Below, piece after piece: positions 36,998 to 45,340 of a stretch of DNA of 64,000 bases (positions are counted from its first letter, which is position 1; each line of letters starts with the position of its first letter). The position numbers were made by a program, and so were the translations under genes. The notes beneath the pieces are model-generated. The model saw only the letters and a list, made by a program, of their open reading frames with translations. It had not been told where the DNA came from and did no database searches. The DNA is from Paraburkholderia youngii (GTDB taxonomy: Bacteria > Pseudomonadota > Gammaproteobacteria > Burkholderiales > Burkholderiaceae): NCBI RefSeq assembly GCF_013366925.1, contig NZ_JAALDK010000001.1, positions 3,217,165 to 3,281,164 of the forward strand. Reading direction: 5' to 3'.

Positions 36998-38778
36998 CGT
37001 TGACTTATAAGGCGCCGCTGCGCGACATGCGCTTCGCGATCGACGAGTGGCTCGACGCCGCGTCGTGGTGGCGCGACGTGCCCGACTGGCAGGACCTCGA
37101 CTCGCAGACGGCGCAGCAGGTGCTGGAGGAAGCGGCGCGTTTCGTCGAGGAGCGCATCGCGCCGCTGAACGCGAGCGCGGATCTCGAAGGATGTCGTTTC
37201 GATGCGGGCAAGGTGACGACGCCCGCGGGTTTTCGCGAGTCCTACGCGGAGTTCGTCGAAGCGGGTTGGCCGACGCTGTCGCTCGACGCCGAGCACGGCG
37301 GACAGGGCCTGCCGCAGCTTCTCGACGTCGCACTGCAGGAAATGCTCGCGGGCGCCAATCATGCGTGGTTGATGTCTCCTGGGCTCACGCACGGCGCGAC
37401 TGCCTGCTTGCAGACGCATGGCAGCGAGCGCGTGAAAACAGAGTTGCTGCCGAAAGTCGCGAGTGGCGAGTGGCTGTCGACGATGTGTCTGACAGAGCCC
37501 CAGGCCGGCAGCGATGTCGGCCTGATCCGTTCGCGTGCGACAGAAGCGCCGGGCACCGACGGGTATTTCATCGACGGCAGCAAGATCTTCATCAGCGGTG
37601 GCGCGCACGACCTGACGGAGAACATCGTTCATCTGGTGCTCGCCCGTTTGCCCGATGCGCCATCCGGTACGAAAGGGTTGTCACTGTTCGTCGTCCCCGA
37701 ATGGCTCGAAGACGCCGACGGTGGGCGCTCGCCCAATGGTGTCCATTGCGAAGGCATCGAAAAGAAAATGGGCCTGAAGGGCAGCCCGACTTGCACGATG
37801 CGCTTCGAACGCGCATTCGGTTGGCTCGTCGGGGAGCCGCATCGCGGCCTCGCCTGCCTGTTCGTGATGATGAATGCGGCGCGCCTGCAGGTTGCGATGC
37901 AAGGCCTCGGGCATGCGCATACCGCGTGGCAACGCGCGCATGCTTACGCGCAGGAACGCGCGCAGATGCGCGCGGTCAGCGTGCCGCCCGGCGCGACCGT
38001 CGCGGCGGGGCAGGCTGCGCCGATCGCGTTTCATCCGGCCATGCGACGGATTCTGATGGAGCTGCGGGCGATCGTCGAAGGCGAGCGCGCGATCGGTTAC
38101 TGGACCGCGCATTGGCTCGACATCGCCGCGCATCATGCCGATGCCGACGAGCGAGACCGGGCGGCGCAGCTCGCATCGTTGCTCACGCCGGTTGCGAAGG
38201 CGTTTTTTACGGCCAATGGTTTCGACGCCGCGTCGAAGGCATTGCAGGTGTTCGGCGGTTACGGCTACATCCACGAGTACGGCATCGAACAGACGTTGCG
38301 CGATAGCCGCGTGTCGATGTTGTACGAAGGCACCAACGAGATTCAGGCGATCGATCTGCTGGTTCGGAAGGTGCTGCCGGACGGGGCTGGAGCCCTCGAT
38401 ATGCTGCTTCGTCACGTGCGCGCCGAAGCGCGCTTGTGCCAGGAATCCGATCCGCTGGTTCGTTCTGCGGGTGCGAAGCTCGAACAACTCGCGGAGATAG
38501 TCGGGAACACGACGCGGGTGATCAAGGCACGCCATGCGCAAGACCCGGAGACGGCCTACCGCGTCGCGGACGACTATCTCGCGATGCTTGGCTGGATGCT
38601 GCTGGCGTTCGCGTGGGCGCGCACGCTGCGAATTGCGACGCCGCAATGCGAGGCCGAAGCGTTCTACGTGCAGAAGCGCGACACGGGCCGCTTCTTCTTC
38701 GACTACCCGCTCGCGGCCTTCGCTTATCGCCGCAGCCTCGTTGAAGCCGCTTGCGAGGCAGCGCTGCCCTACGTTTGA
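36994..38778 (+). CDS. Acyl-CoA dehydrogenase coupled to fcs
   Basis: 594-residue flavoprotein starting at the ATG that overlaps the fcs stop. Family segments: MCLTEPQAGSDVGLIRSRA, KIFISGGAHDLTENIVHLVL, LQVFGGYGYIHEYGIEQTLRD, and YEGTNEIQAIDLLVRKVL with the catalytic glutamate. It has the N- and C-terminal extensions of the ~600-residue acyl-CoA dehydrogenases. Being coupled to feruloyl-CoA synthetase suggests that it desaturates dihydroferuloyl- or phenylpropionyl-CoA to the cinnamoyl-CoA substrate of Ech, so that saturated side-chain acids feed the same route. That role is inferred from position. Confidence 0.9.
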   Translation: MTLTYKAPLRDMRFAIDEWLDAASWWRDVPDWQDLDSQTAQQVLEEAARFVEERIAPLNASADLEGCRFDAGKVTTPAGFRESYAEFVEAGWPTLSLDAEHGGQGLPQLLDVALQEMLAGANHAWLMSPGLTHGATACLQTHGSERVKTELLPKVASGEWLSTMCLTEPQAGSDVGLIRSRATEAPGTDGYFIDGSKIFISGGAHDLTENIVHLVLARLPDAPSGTKGLSLFVVPEWLEDADGGRSPNGVHCEGIEKKMGLKGSPTCTMRFERAFGWLVGEPHRGLACLFVMMNAARLQVAMQGLGHAHTAWQRAHAYAQERAQMRAVSVPPGATVAAGQAAPIAFHPAMRRILMELRAIVEGERAIGYWTAHWLDIAAHHADADERDRAAQLASLLTPVAKAFFTANGFDAASKALQVFGGYGYIHEYGIEQTLRDSRVSMLYEGTNEIQAIDLLVRKVLPDGAGALDMLLRHVRAEARLCQESDPLVRSAGAKLEQLAEIVGNTTRVIKARHAQDPETAYRVADDYLAMLGWMLLAFAWARTLRIATPQCEAEAFYVQKRDTGRFFFDYPLAAFAYRRSLVEAACEAALPYV

Positions 38779-38921
38779 AAGTCAGCGGCAGCTCGACAAC
38801 TCCGACAATCCGATTCGCCAGCCGATCCGACGAAATTCGCCTAAGCTGATGACACCATGCAAGCATGTACTTGGTGCCGTGACGCCTGTCGTGCCACGGC
38901 TACGACCCAACGGAGAGTGCG

Positions 38922-39674
38922 ATGACTGAAGCCGTCGGAAACGCGGCGAACGCGCGTGTCGCGTGGATTGCCGGAGTGGGCGCGAGCGCCGGGCTAGGGG
39001 CCGCGCTCGCGCGTCGTTTTGCTCGCGAGGGTCTGCGCGTCGCGGTGACGGGCCGTTCGCGCGATCGGCTCGATACGATCGTCGACGAAATCCGGCGTGC
39101 CGGAGGGCAAGCCGATGCGTTGCCCGGCGACGTGACGAGCGAGAGCGAACTCGCCGCCATTGCGCGCCAGCTCGCCGACCACGGCACGCTCGAAGTCGCG
39201 ATTTTCAACGCTGCCGGCGCAACGCGTGGACCGACGCTCGAATTGAGCGCCGAGCAGTTCGAGGCGGCATGGCGCGTCATCACCCTTGGCGGTTTTCTGT
39301 TCGCGCGAGCGTCGTTGCCGGCCTTACTGGCAGCAGGACGAGGCTCGCTGCTGTTCACGGGCGCCACCGCGTCGCTGCGCGGGCGGCCGCCGTTTGCCGC
39401 ATTCGCCGCGGCCAAAGCCGGCTTGCGCTCGCTCACGCAGAGCCTCGCGCGCGAGTTCGGGCCGCGCAATATTCATGTAGCGCACGTGGTGGTGGATGGC
39501 GGCATCGACGGCGAACGTCTGCGCACGTCCGCGCCGCAATACGTGGCCGAACGCGGCCCGGACGGCCTGCTGAATCCCGACGACATCGCCGAAGCATACT
39601 GGCACCTGCATCAGCAGGGACGCAGCGCGTGGTCGCAGGAAATCGACCTGCGCCCGTTCAACGAGTCGTTCTAG
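38922..39674 (+). CDS. SDR-family protein lacking the catalytic tyrosine
   Basis: 250-residue Rossmann protein. The cofactor loop GASAGLG and the NAG-like IFNAAGA are intact. The active-site region reads FTGATASLRG then AFAAAKAG, so the usual Tyr of Y-x3-K is Phe and the usual Ser is Thr or Ala; only the lysine remains. It may therefore be an atypical reductase or a binding/regulatory protein rather than a normal dehydrogenase. Located 143 bases after the acyl-CoA dehydrogenase on the same strand, so perhaps the last gene of the ferulate operon, but it could be independent. Confidence 0.85.
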   Translation: MTEAVGNAANARVAWIAGVGASAGLGAALARRFAREGLRVAVTGRSRDRLDTIVDEIRRAGGQADALPGDVTSESELAAIARQLADHGTLEVAIFNAAGATRGPTLELSAEQFEAAWRVITLGGFLFARASLPALLAAGRGSLLFTGATASLRGRPPFAAFAAAKAGLRSLTQSLAREFGPRNIHVAHVVVDGGIDGERLRTSAPQYVAERGPDGLLNPDDIAEAYWHLHQQGRSAWSQEIDLRPFNESF

Positions 39675-39702
39675 CGAGGTGAGGCGAGCAACACCTGCCT
39701 CA

Positions 39703-40518
39703 TCAATACCGCTCGGCCACATATTTAAACGGATAGTCTGGTTCCTTATAGCCGTCCGGCTTTTGCCGTTTCGGCAACGAGACTTTCTTGCGGGCCGACT
39801 GCTTATACGGAATCCTCTGAAGCATGTCGCTGATGATGTTCAGCCGCGCGCGCCGCTTGTCGTTCGAGTTCGCCAGGTACCACGAAGCGAAGTCGGTGTC
39901 CGACGCCGCGAGCATCTCATCGCGGGCGCGCGAGTAGTCATACCATCGGCTATAGGATTTCAGGTCCATGTCGGTCAGCTTCCAGAGCTTGCGGCCGTCG
40001 TTGATGCGTGCTTCGAGCCGGCGAGTCTGTTCCTCGGGGCTGACCTCCAGCCAGTATTTGAGCAGGATGATCCCGGAATGAACGATCGCCCGCTCGACGA
40101 GCGGCACCGCCTTGAAGAAGCTTTGCACGTCGTCCTCGGAGCAAAAGCCCATCACGCGCTCCACGCCCGCGCGGTTGTACCAGCTACGGTCGAAGATGAC
40201 GACCTCGCCCGCGGCCGGCAAATGCGGCACGTAGCGCTGCATATACATCTGGCTTTTTTCGCGTTCGCTCGGCGCCGGAAGCGCGACCACGCGGAACACG
40301 CGCGGACTGACGCGCTCGGTCATCGCCTTGATCGTGCCGCCTTTGCCCGCGCCGTCACGACCCTCGAAGACGATGCAGATCTTCGCTCCCGTTTGCACGA
40401 CCCATTCCTGCAGCTTGACGAGCTCGACATGCAGATCGAACAACGCCTTGCGATACTCCTTGTACGACAGCGACCTGTCTTTCTCGGGCTGCCCGTTTTC
40501 CGACTTCGTTCTGGTCAT
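39703..40518 (-). CDS. ppk2: Polyphosphate kinase 2
   Basis: 271 residues from ATG 40518 (GGGGAGA upstream). PPK2 transfers phosphate between polyphosphate and nucleoside diphosphates. Walker A-like FEGRDGAGKGGTIKAM and Walker B-like FDRSWYNRAGVERVMGF are intact, as is the lid segment YWLEVSPEEQTRRLEARIND. A single domain of this size fits class I (NDP phosphorylation). The frame extends upstream to 40710 but without homology. A copy of the shared GACC-WW-GGTC motif lies 83 bases before its start. It would supply ATP/GTP from stored polyphosphate in stress. Confidence 0.95.
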   Translation of the reverse strand: MTRTKSENGQPEKDRSLSYKEYRKALFDLHVELVKLQEWVVQTGAKICIVFEGRDGAGKGGTIKAMTERVSPRVFRVVALPAPSEREKSQMYMQRYVPHLPAAGEVVIFDRSWYNRAGVERVMGFCSEDDVQSFFKAVPLVERAIVHSGIILLKYWLEVSPEEQTRRLEARINDGRKLWKLTDMDLKSYSRWYDYSRARDEMLAASDTDFASWYLANSNDKRRARLNIISDMLQRIPYKQSARKKVSLPKRQKPDGYKEPDYPFKYVAERY

Positions 40519-40600
40519 ACTCTTCTCCCCAGCGCGGACTGTTCCAGGGTACTGCGCAATGATCCATTCCCAAGGTAGAGCGCGGCGCGAAGCAGGGCCA

Positions 40601-40620
40601 TACGACCTTGGTCCAATATC
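40601..40620 (+). promoter_or_regulatory. Shared palindromic motif, copy 1
   Basis: TACGACCTTGGTCCAATATC, between divergent ppk2 and the VIT-family gene. Core palindrome GACCTTGGTC. Confidence 0.6.
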
Positions 40621-40751
40621 GTCGGTACAGGGCGCGCTGTATGCTCTGGGCGTTTGCTCGCGCGAGCCCGATCCGACTGTCCTCGCGGTACCTCGTCCAT
40701 ATGCCGGCAAGGCGCGCGGGATAGTTCGACGCCATCGCCACGGGAGGCCTC

Positions 40752-41432
40752 ATGGATGCCACCGGTCACACGGAGCGGGAAAACGTCGGCGATAGGGAGC
40801 CGGTCCTCGATGTCGTCGATCGAGTGTGCGAGTTATGTTTCGGCCTCTTCATGGCGCTGACCTTCGTCGGTACCGTCTCGGCCGTCGGCGCGAGTGCGGA
40901 CGCGGGGCACAAAATGTTCTACACCGCGCTCGGCTGCAATCTTGCCTGGGGTCTCGCGGACGCGGTGATGTACCTCGTGCGTACGCTGGTGTCTCGCGGC
41001 AGACGTATGACGGTTGCGCATTCCGTGCGAAGTGAGCCGGATGCGGCCGCGGGCGTTCGGGCGCTTCGCGATGCGATGGCGGCATGGCTCAAGCCGTTGA
41101 TCGGCGACACGGAGCTCGAGTCCATCCGCAGGCGTGTTGCCGCGCGTCCGGATTTGCCGCAGCGTGCAGTATTCGTTCGCGACGATTTCATCGGCGCCGC
41201 GGCTATCTTCGTGCTCGTGGTTGCCGCGACGTTCCCGGTCGCGTTGCCCTTCGTGCTGTTCACGCACGTGCCGACGGCGCTGATCGTCTCTCGCGTATTG
41301 ACCATCGTGATGTTATTCGGCAGCGGCGTGGCGCTGGGCCATTACGCGGGATTTCGCGGCTGGCACGCCGGCCTTGCGATGGCGGTGGTCGGCGTGCTGC
41401 TGACCATGGCGATCATCGCGCTCGGCGGATGA
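40752..41432 (+). CDS. VIT1/CCC1-family membrane protein
   Basis: 226 residues with about five membrane segments. ELCFGLFMALTFVGTVSAV (TM1) and LGCNLAWGLADAVMYLV (TM2) match the VIT family of iron/manganese transporters; a cytoplasmic insert of about 75 residues (SRGRRMTVAHSVRSE to RAVFVRD) is followed by three more segments. GGAGG precedes the ATG. The insert lacks the Glu-rich metal-binding domain of ferritin-like VIT proteins. Divergent from ppk2 and probably co-regulated by the shared motif 131 bases upstream. Confidence 0.8.
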   Translation: MDATGHTERENVGDREPVLDVVDRVCELCFGLFMALTFVGTVSAVGASADAGHKMFYTALGCNLAWGLADAVMYLVRTLVSRGRRMTVAHSVRSEPDAAAGVRALRDAMAAWLKPLIGDTELESIRRRVAARPDLPQRAVFVRDDFIGAAAIFVLVVAATFPVALPFVLFTHVPTALIVSRVLTIVMLFGSGVALGHYAGFRGWHAGLAMAVVGVLLTMAIIALGG

Positions 41433-41483
41433 TCGATGAGCTCTGGCTTCGCGTTTCGCCCAGCATCCACACTGCGCTACCTG

Positions 41484-41503
41484 TAAGACCAAGGTCCGAT
41501 TCC
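41484..41503 (+). promoter_or_regulatory. Shared palindromic motif, copy 2
   Basis: TAAGACCAAGGTCCGATTCC, in the 298-base gap before the SYLF lipoprotein gene. Only the first seven bases of the 3' flank differ from the best copies. Confidence 0.6.
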
Positions 41504-41730
41504 GCAGCGGTTTCAGCGTGACATCATGTATCTGCAAGCGTTGTAGTCGTCGCTCCGGTAACTTAAGAGCGACGCTTCCAATGCTCGCTACATGCGCTCG
41601 GAAGATCGACGCGCGGCGGTGGCATTGATGGTTCCTTGGGCGGCTATGCCGCTTCACGGCAGAGAAAAAAGATCGAGGCTTCCAGACATCACGACTGGCG
41701 ACTCGGATCGTAACCAGAACGGAGTCGAAA

Positions 41731-42318
41731 GTGAACAGACGGAACTTTGTGCACACGCTCGCGCTAACATCCATGGCAGCGAGTCTGGCTTTGGCGGGTT
41801 GCACGACGACAGGAGGCAGTGGCGAAAGCGCCACTACCGACGCCGCCAAACGGCAGGAGATCGACGCGGCCGTGAACGGTGCGCTGTCGAAATTGTTCGA
41901 TACGGTGCAAGGCTCGCACGAGCTCGTATCGAAAGCGCAGGGCGTGCTGGTGTTTCCTTCGGTGAAGAAGGCAGCGTTTATCGTCGGTGGCGAGTACGGT
42001 GAAGGCGCATTGCGCGTCGGCGGAGCGACGGTCGGCTATTACAGTACCGCCGCGGCTTCGTTCGGATTGCAGGCCGGCGCGCAGTCGACCGCCGTGTTCT
42101 TCCTGTTCATGACGCAGGCTTCGCTCGACAAATTCCGCAACTCGAAGGGCTGGTCGGCGGGCGCCGATGCGTCGGTTTCGCTGCTGAAAGTCGGGGCTAA
42201 CGGCGCGATCGATACCTCGTCGGCGACCGCCGAGGTCGTGGCGATGGTCTTGACCAATGCGGGCTTGATGGCCGACGTGTCGGTGGCCGGCACCAAGGTT
42301 ACGCGTCTGAATCTGTAA
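41731..42318 (+). CDS. SYLF-domain (YSC84/DUF500) lipoprotein
   Basis: 195 residues from a GTG (GGAG upstream). A lipoprotein signal ends in LALAGC, so the mature protein is anchored by its cysteine. The remainder is a SYLF domain (VLVFPSVKKAAFIVGGEYGE, FFLFMTQASLDKFRNSKGW, VSVAGTKVTRLNL), which binds lipids or phosphoinositides in eukaryotes and is widespread in proteobacterial envelopes. Likely periplasmic, with a role in envelope stress. A copy of the shared motif lies about 230 bases upstream. Confidence 0.9.
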   Translation: MNRRNFVHTLALTSMAASLALAGCTTTGGSGESATTDAAKRQEIDAAVNGALSKLFDTVQGSHELVSKAQGVLVFPSVKKAAFIVGGEYGEGALRVGGATVGYYSTAAASFGLQAGAQSTAVFFLFMTQASLDKFRNSKGWSAGADASVSLLKVGANGAIDTSSATAEVVAMVLTNAGLMADVSVAGTKVTRLNL

Positions 42319-42600
42319 CCGGACGCGGCAAGCAGCGCCATTCGATCGATCGTCATGACGCCGTCACCCGGCGGCGCGTCGCATGCTTTGGTACGGCGAC
42401 GCGCCAGCATGGTTTTTGGCGGACCCACCTCAGCCGGCCTCCCTATCATCCTTCCCGTTGTTCTCACGAAACGCTGCGAGCCAGCTGCGCTCGCGGCTCC
42501 CGGCGACGCCGCCTTTGATCTGCACTGACCAAAGACGAAACCGAAACTCGGGTTCCTCATCTTCCTGGCATAGATTTATTTTTCGCGGTTGATGAAAGCA

Positions 42601-42622
42601 GATATTCACCGCGTGGAATATC
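42601..42622. promoter_or_regulatory. 7-bp perfect inverted repeat next to the FNR-type box
   Basis: GATATTC, 8 bases, GAATATC. It ends 11 bases before the FNR-type box, one helical turn away, so it could be the site of a second regulator. Confidence 0.4.
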
Positions 42623-42633
42623 GGGATAAAAGC

Positions 42634-42647
42634 TTGACTTGCGTCAA
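42634..42647. promoter_or_regulatory. FNR/FixK-type binding site
   Basis: TTGAC-TTGC-GTCAA, a perfect dyad that fits the TTGA-N6-TCAA consensus of FNR, ANR and FixK. If it acts as a class II site, transcription would begin about 41 bases after its centre, near 42682. Confidence 0.6.
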
Positions 42648-43112
42648 AAACATATTTCCGGGAGATTAACTAAATTGCAGAATTGGCGTTGGGCCTGCCC
42701 GCTGGCTCTTTAATTCGCACTGCATGAAAACTTTACCGTTGAAGTTTCCATTTGAAAGCGCTATCGCCCAGAGTGAAAGCATTGCGGCTCCAAACGGCGA
42801 CGTTGCTGGTTTGCTAACCTTGTGCGCGTGTGGATGGGCCGACACTCCGGGCCAGCAATAATTAACTGCCTAACAAACTGGGTCGCCATCTGCCGGTTGA
42901 TGGCGGACAATGCAAAAAACCATTGAGTAGTTTCCCGAGTAAGTTGCATAAATTACGGTCTCCTGTCGGTAATTGATTCTGGATATCCTATACTGACTTC
43001 CAGCACCAGACGTGCGAAGTACCGATTGTGAAGTCGATTATTTGGTTCGAAGCCCAACGATAAAGACGTCGCAGTTGTACGGAATCCGTTCGCACTGGAC
43101 CCGGAGGTGCCA

Positions 43113-44561
43113 ATGATTAATCTGATCGTGCATGGCAGACACCTGGCGATCGGGGTAGCGGGAATCCTCACGGCGCTGCACGCGCAACCGCGCCACATGG
43201 GTCAAAGCAACCCGTCGCAGATCGACAATGCGCGCAACGACGGTCCTCCGCTATCCGGGCATGACCGTTCCAGACAGTCTTCACCCAGGCATCATCGGTT
43301 TCAGACCGCTCGAAATATCACCGGCGTGTCGAGCCGGCAGAGTCCCCGCGATACCTGCGAGCCGCCGTCCGGCTTGCCGGCATGGCGGCGCTATGTCGCC
43401 GCCTGCTCGTCATGGTTGCGAGGCGAAGGCGATAGCGGCACGCGGCGCATGCTCGACGCGAGAGTGCCGCTGTGCGAGACGCTCGAAATGTTGCCGGTGC
43501 CGATCGTCACGATCGATCAGCGCGACCAGATCATTTTCGCGAACGCGCGGGCGGCGCAACTGTTCGGCTACACGAGCGAAGAGCTGGTCGGCGCGCCGAG
43601 CGCCAGGCTGTTTCCGATCGACGGCTTCAACGCCGATCGGTCGAGTCGAGGCAATCGTGGCGCGAAGCTGCAACTCGGCGTCACGACCACGCAGAGTCTG
43701 ATCGCGCGGCGGCGCGATGGCGGCGGCTTTCACGCGGAGGCGGAGACCACCCGATGCCGCGTGCACGATCAGGAATTGCGGATCACCGCGATATCGGATT
43801 GCAGTGCGTGCGGCGAAGTCGATGGAAATACGAGGGATCTCGCGCACCTCGCGCGCGTTTCTTCGTTGGGCGAACTCGCCGGATCGCTCGCACACGAGTT
43901 GAAGCAGCCGCTTACCGCGATCCTCTTCAACGCGCAGGCCGCACGCAAATTCCTGGATTCGGAGACCACCAACGTCGTGGAGCTGCGCGAAGCGCTCGAA
44001 GACATCGTGGCCGACAATTGCCGCGCGAACGACGTGCTGCAGAAGATCCGCGCCCTGGTGCGCAAAGGCGATGTCGAGTTGCAGTTGCTGGACGCCGGCA
44101 ACGTCGTGCGCGACACCGCGATGCTCGTGCATAGCGATGCGTTGACACGCGGCGTGCACACGAGCTTCGACATCCCGGAGAATCTGGCGCTGATTTGCGG
44201 CGACAAGGTTCAGCTTCAGCAGGTGATCCTGAACCTGCTGCTGAATGCTTTCGACGCGGTCAAGGCTTGCCCTGCCGCGGAGCGCCGCGTCGAAACGACG
44301 GTGCGCGAGGAAGCGGACGGGCTGATACGGATAACGGTAAAAGATTGCGGCCAGGGCCTCGACGTCGACAGCATGGAAAGGATTTTCCGGCCATTTTTCA
44401 CCACCAAACCGCAGGGGCTCGGGCTGGGCCTGTCGATCAGCCGCACGATCGTCACGGCGCACCGCGGCCGGCTGTGGGCGGAAAACAACGAGGGCAAAGG
44501 GGCATCGTTTCACGTCACGCTTCCCGTCGCGACCGATATCCGACAGAGACTCGTGCCCTGA
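43113..44561 (+). CDS. FixL-like PAS sensor histidine kinase
   Basis: 482 residues from ATG 43113 (GGAGG seven bases upstream). An N-terminal region of about 115 residues has no recognisable domain; a PAS domain follows (LPVPIVTIDQRDQIIFANAR), then the H box SLGELAGSLAHELKQPLTAIL with the phospho-accepting histidine, and an ATPase domain with N box (LNLLLNAFDAV), G1 and G2 (FFTTKPQGLGLGLSISRTIV). The arrangement resembles FixL, but the PAS domain lacks a histidine in the position of the FixL heme ligand, so direct heme-based oxygen sensing is doubtful. Its partner is encoded 5 bases downstream. Confidence 0.92.
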   Translation: MINLIVHGRHLAIGVAGILTALHAQPRHMGQSNPSQIDNARNDGPPLSGHDRSRQSSPRHHRFQTARNITGVSSRQSPRDTCEPPSGLPAWRRYVAACSSWLRGEGDSGTRRMLDARVPLCETLEMLPVPIVTIDQRDQIIFANARAAQLFGYTSEELVGAPSARLFPIDGFNADRSSRGNRGAKLQLGVTTTQSLIARRRDGGGFHAEAETTRCRVHDQELRITAISDCSACGEVDGNTRDLAHLARVSSLGELAGSLAHELKQPLTAILFNAQAARKFLDSETTNVVELREALEDIVADNCRANDVLQKIRALVRKGDVELQLLDAGNVVRDTAMLVHSDALTRGVHTSFDIPENLALICGDKVQLQQVILNLLLNAFDAVKACPAAERRVETTVREEADGLIRITVKDCGQGLDVDSMERIFRPFFTTKPQGLGLGLSISRTIVTAHRGRLWAENNEGKGASFHVTLPVATDIRQRLVP

Positions 44562-44566
44562 TCATC

Positions 44567-45190
44567 ATGAACCAGACCAACACTCGCGTCTTCATCGTCG
44601 ACGACGACGGCAGCGTGCGCAGCGCGCTCGCCCGCTTGCTGCGCGCGTCCGGCTACCAGGTCGAATGCTTCGACAGTCCCGAGGCCTTTCTCGAACGAGC
44701 CGATTTGACGAGCATGCCGGCCTGCCTCGTTCTCGATCTGCAGATGCCGGGCATGACGGGACTCGAAGTGCAGCGCAAGCTCGATCAGCTGCTGCCGATT
44801 GTCTTTCTGACCGGCCACGGCGACATCGGCTCGAGCGTCGACGCGATGAAAGGCGGAGCCGTCGACTTCCTGCCCAAGCCGGTGCGCGACTCGCTGTTGC
44901 TCGCCGCGGTGGATCGCGCGCTCGCGCGCGCATGCGTGGAAAGCAGGCGCCGCCACGAACGCGAGGAAATAGAAGAGCGCATGCGGCATCTGACCCGCCG
45001 CGAGCGCGAAGTGATGGAGCTCGTCGTGACCGGCCGTCTGAACAAACAGGTTGCGAGCGATCTGGGCGCGGCCGAAAAAACGATCAAGATTCATCGGGCC
45101 CGCGTGATGGAGAAGATGAAGGCCCGATCGATCGTCGAACTCGTTCATCTGCTGCGAAAGGGCGGCTTTTGTACGGCCGACGAAGAATAA
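44567..45190 (+). CDS. FixJ-like response regulator
   Basis: 207 residues: receiver domain with acidic pocket FIVDDD, phospho-acceptor aspartate in LVLDLQMPGM and lysine in FLPKPV, followed by a LuxR-type HTH (LTRREREVMELVVTGRLNKQVASDLG then AEKTIKIHRARVMEKM). This is the FixJ/StyR/TodT class, normally activated by phosphorylation to dimerise on DNA. Start ATG 44567, 5 bases after the kinase stop. It is the obvious candidate for binding the shared GACC-WW-GGTC palindrome found throughout this region, which is an inference from location. Confidence 0.93.
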   Translation: MNQTNTRVFIVDDDGSVRSALARLLRASGYQVECFDSPEAFLERADLTSMPACLVLDLQMPGMTGLEVQRKLDQLLPIVFLTGHGDIGSSVDAMKGGAVDFLPKPVRDSLLLAAVDRALARACVESRRRHEREEIEERMRHLTRREREVMELVVTGRLNKQVASDLGAAEKTIKIHRARVMEKMKARSIVELVHLLRKGGFCTADEE

Positions 45191-45208
45191 TCGCCCGGCT
45201 CCCGCGTT

Positions 45209-45230
45209 GCGCCGCCACTTTCAGCGGCGC
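45209..45230. terminator. GC-rich hairpin after the FixJ-like gene
   Basis: GCGCCGC / GCGGCGC with an 8-base loop, shortly after the stop. No T run follows, so it may be a weak or Rho-assisted terminator or an RNA-stabilising hairpin. Confidence 0.35.
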
Positions 45231-45241
45231 TGACCGACACC

Positions 45242-45261
45242 GCTAGTGGACCAAAGTCTTA
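45242..45261 (-). promoter_or_regulatory. Shared palindromic motif, copy 3 (reverse orientation)
   Basis: On the minus strand it reads TAAGACTTTGGTCCACTAGC. The most divergent copy (one change in the core). 79 bases before the lone receiver gene. Confidence 0.5.
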
Positions 45262-45340
45262 TATCTCATTGGGGTTTCAACCAGTACGCTAAGGCATCAG
45301 AGGTCCCCTTTCCGGAGCGGCCGCGCGTTCGCGTTGTCAT

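Larger units (their letters stand above)
42319..43112. other. Long gene-poor region with regulatory palindromes
   Basis: 794 bases, AT-richer from about 42570 onward. It carries the GATATTC / GAATATC inverted repeat (42601-42622), an FNR/FixK-type box (42634-42647), and an AT-rich region that could hold a -10 element around 42670. Downstream lies a 45-codon frame (42724-42861) without a ribosome site. A transcript starting near 42680 would run some 430 bases before the sensor kinase, leaving room for a long leader or a small RNA. Confidence 0.5.

Noticed and set aside
42724..42861. 45-codon frame downstream of the FNR-type box
   Set aside because: No ribosome site and no family resemblance; kept only as part of the gap description.
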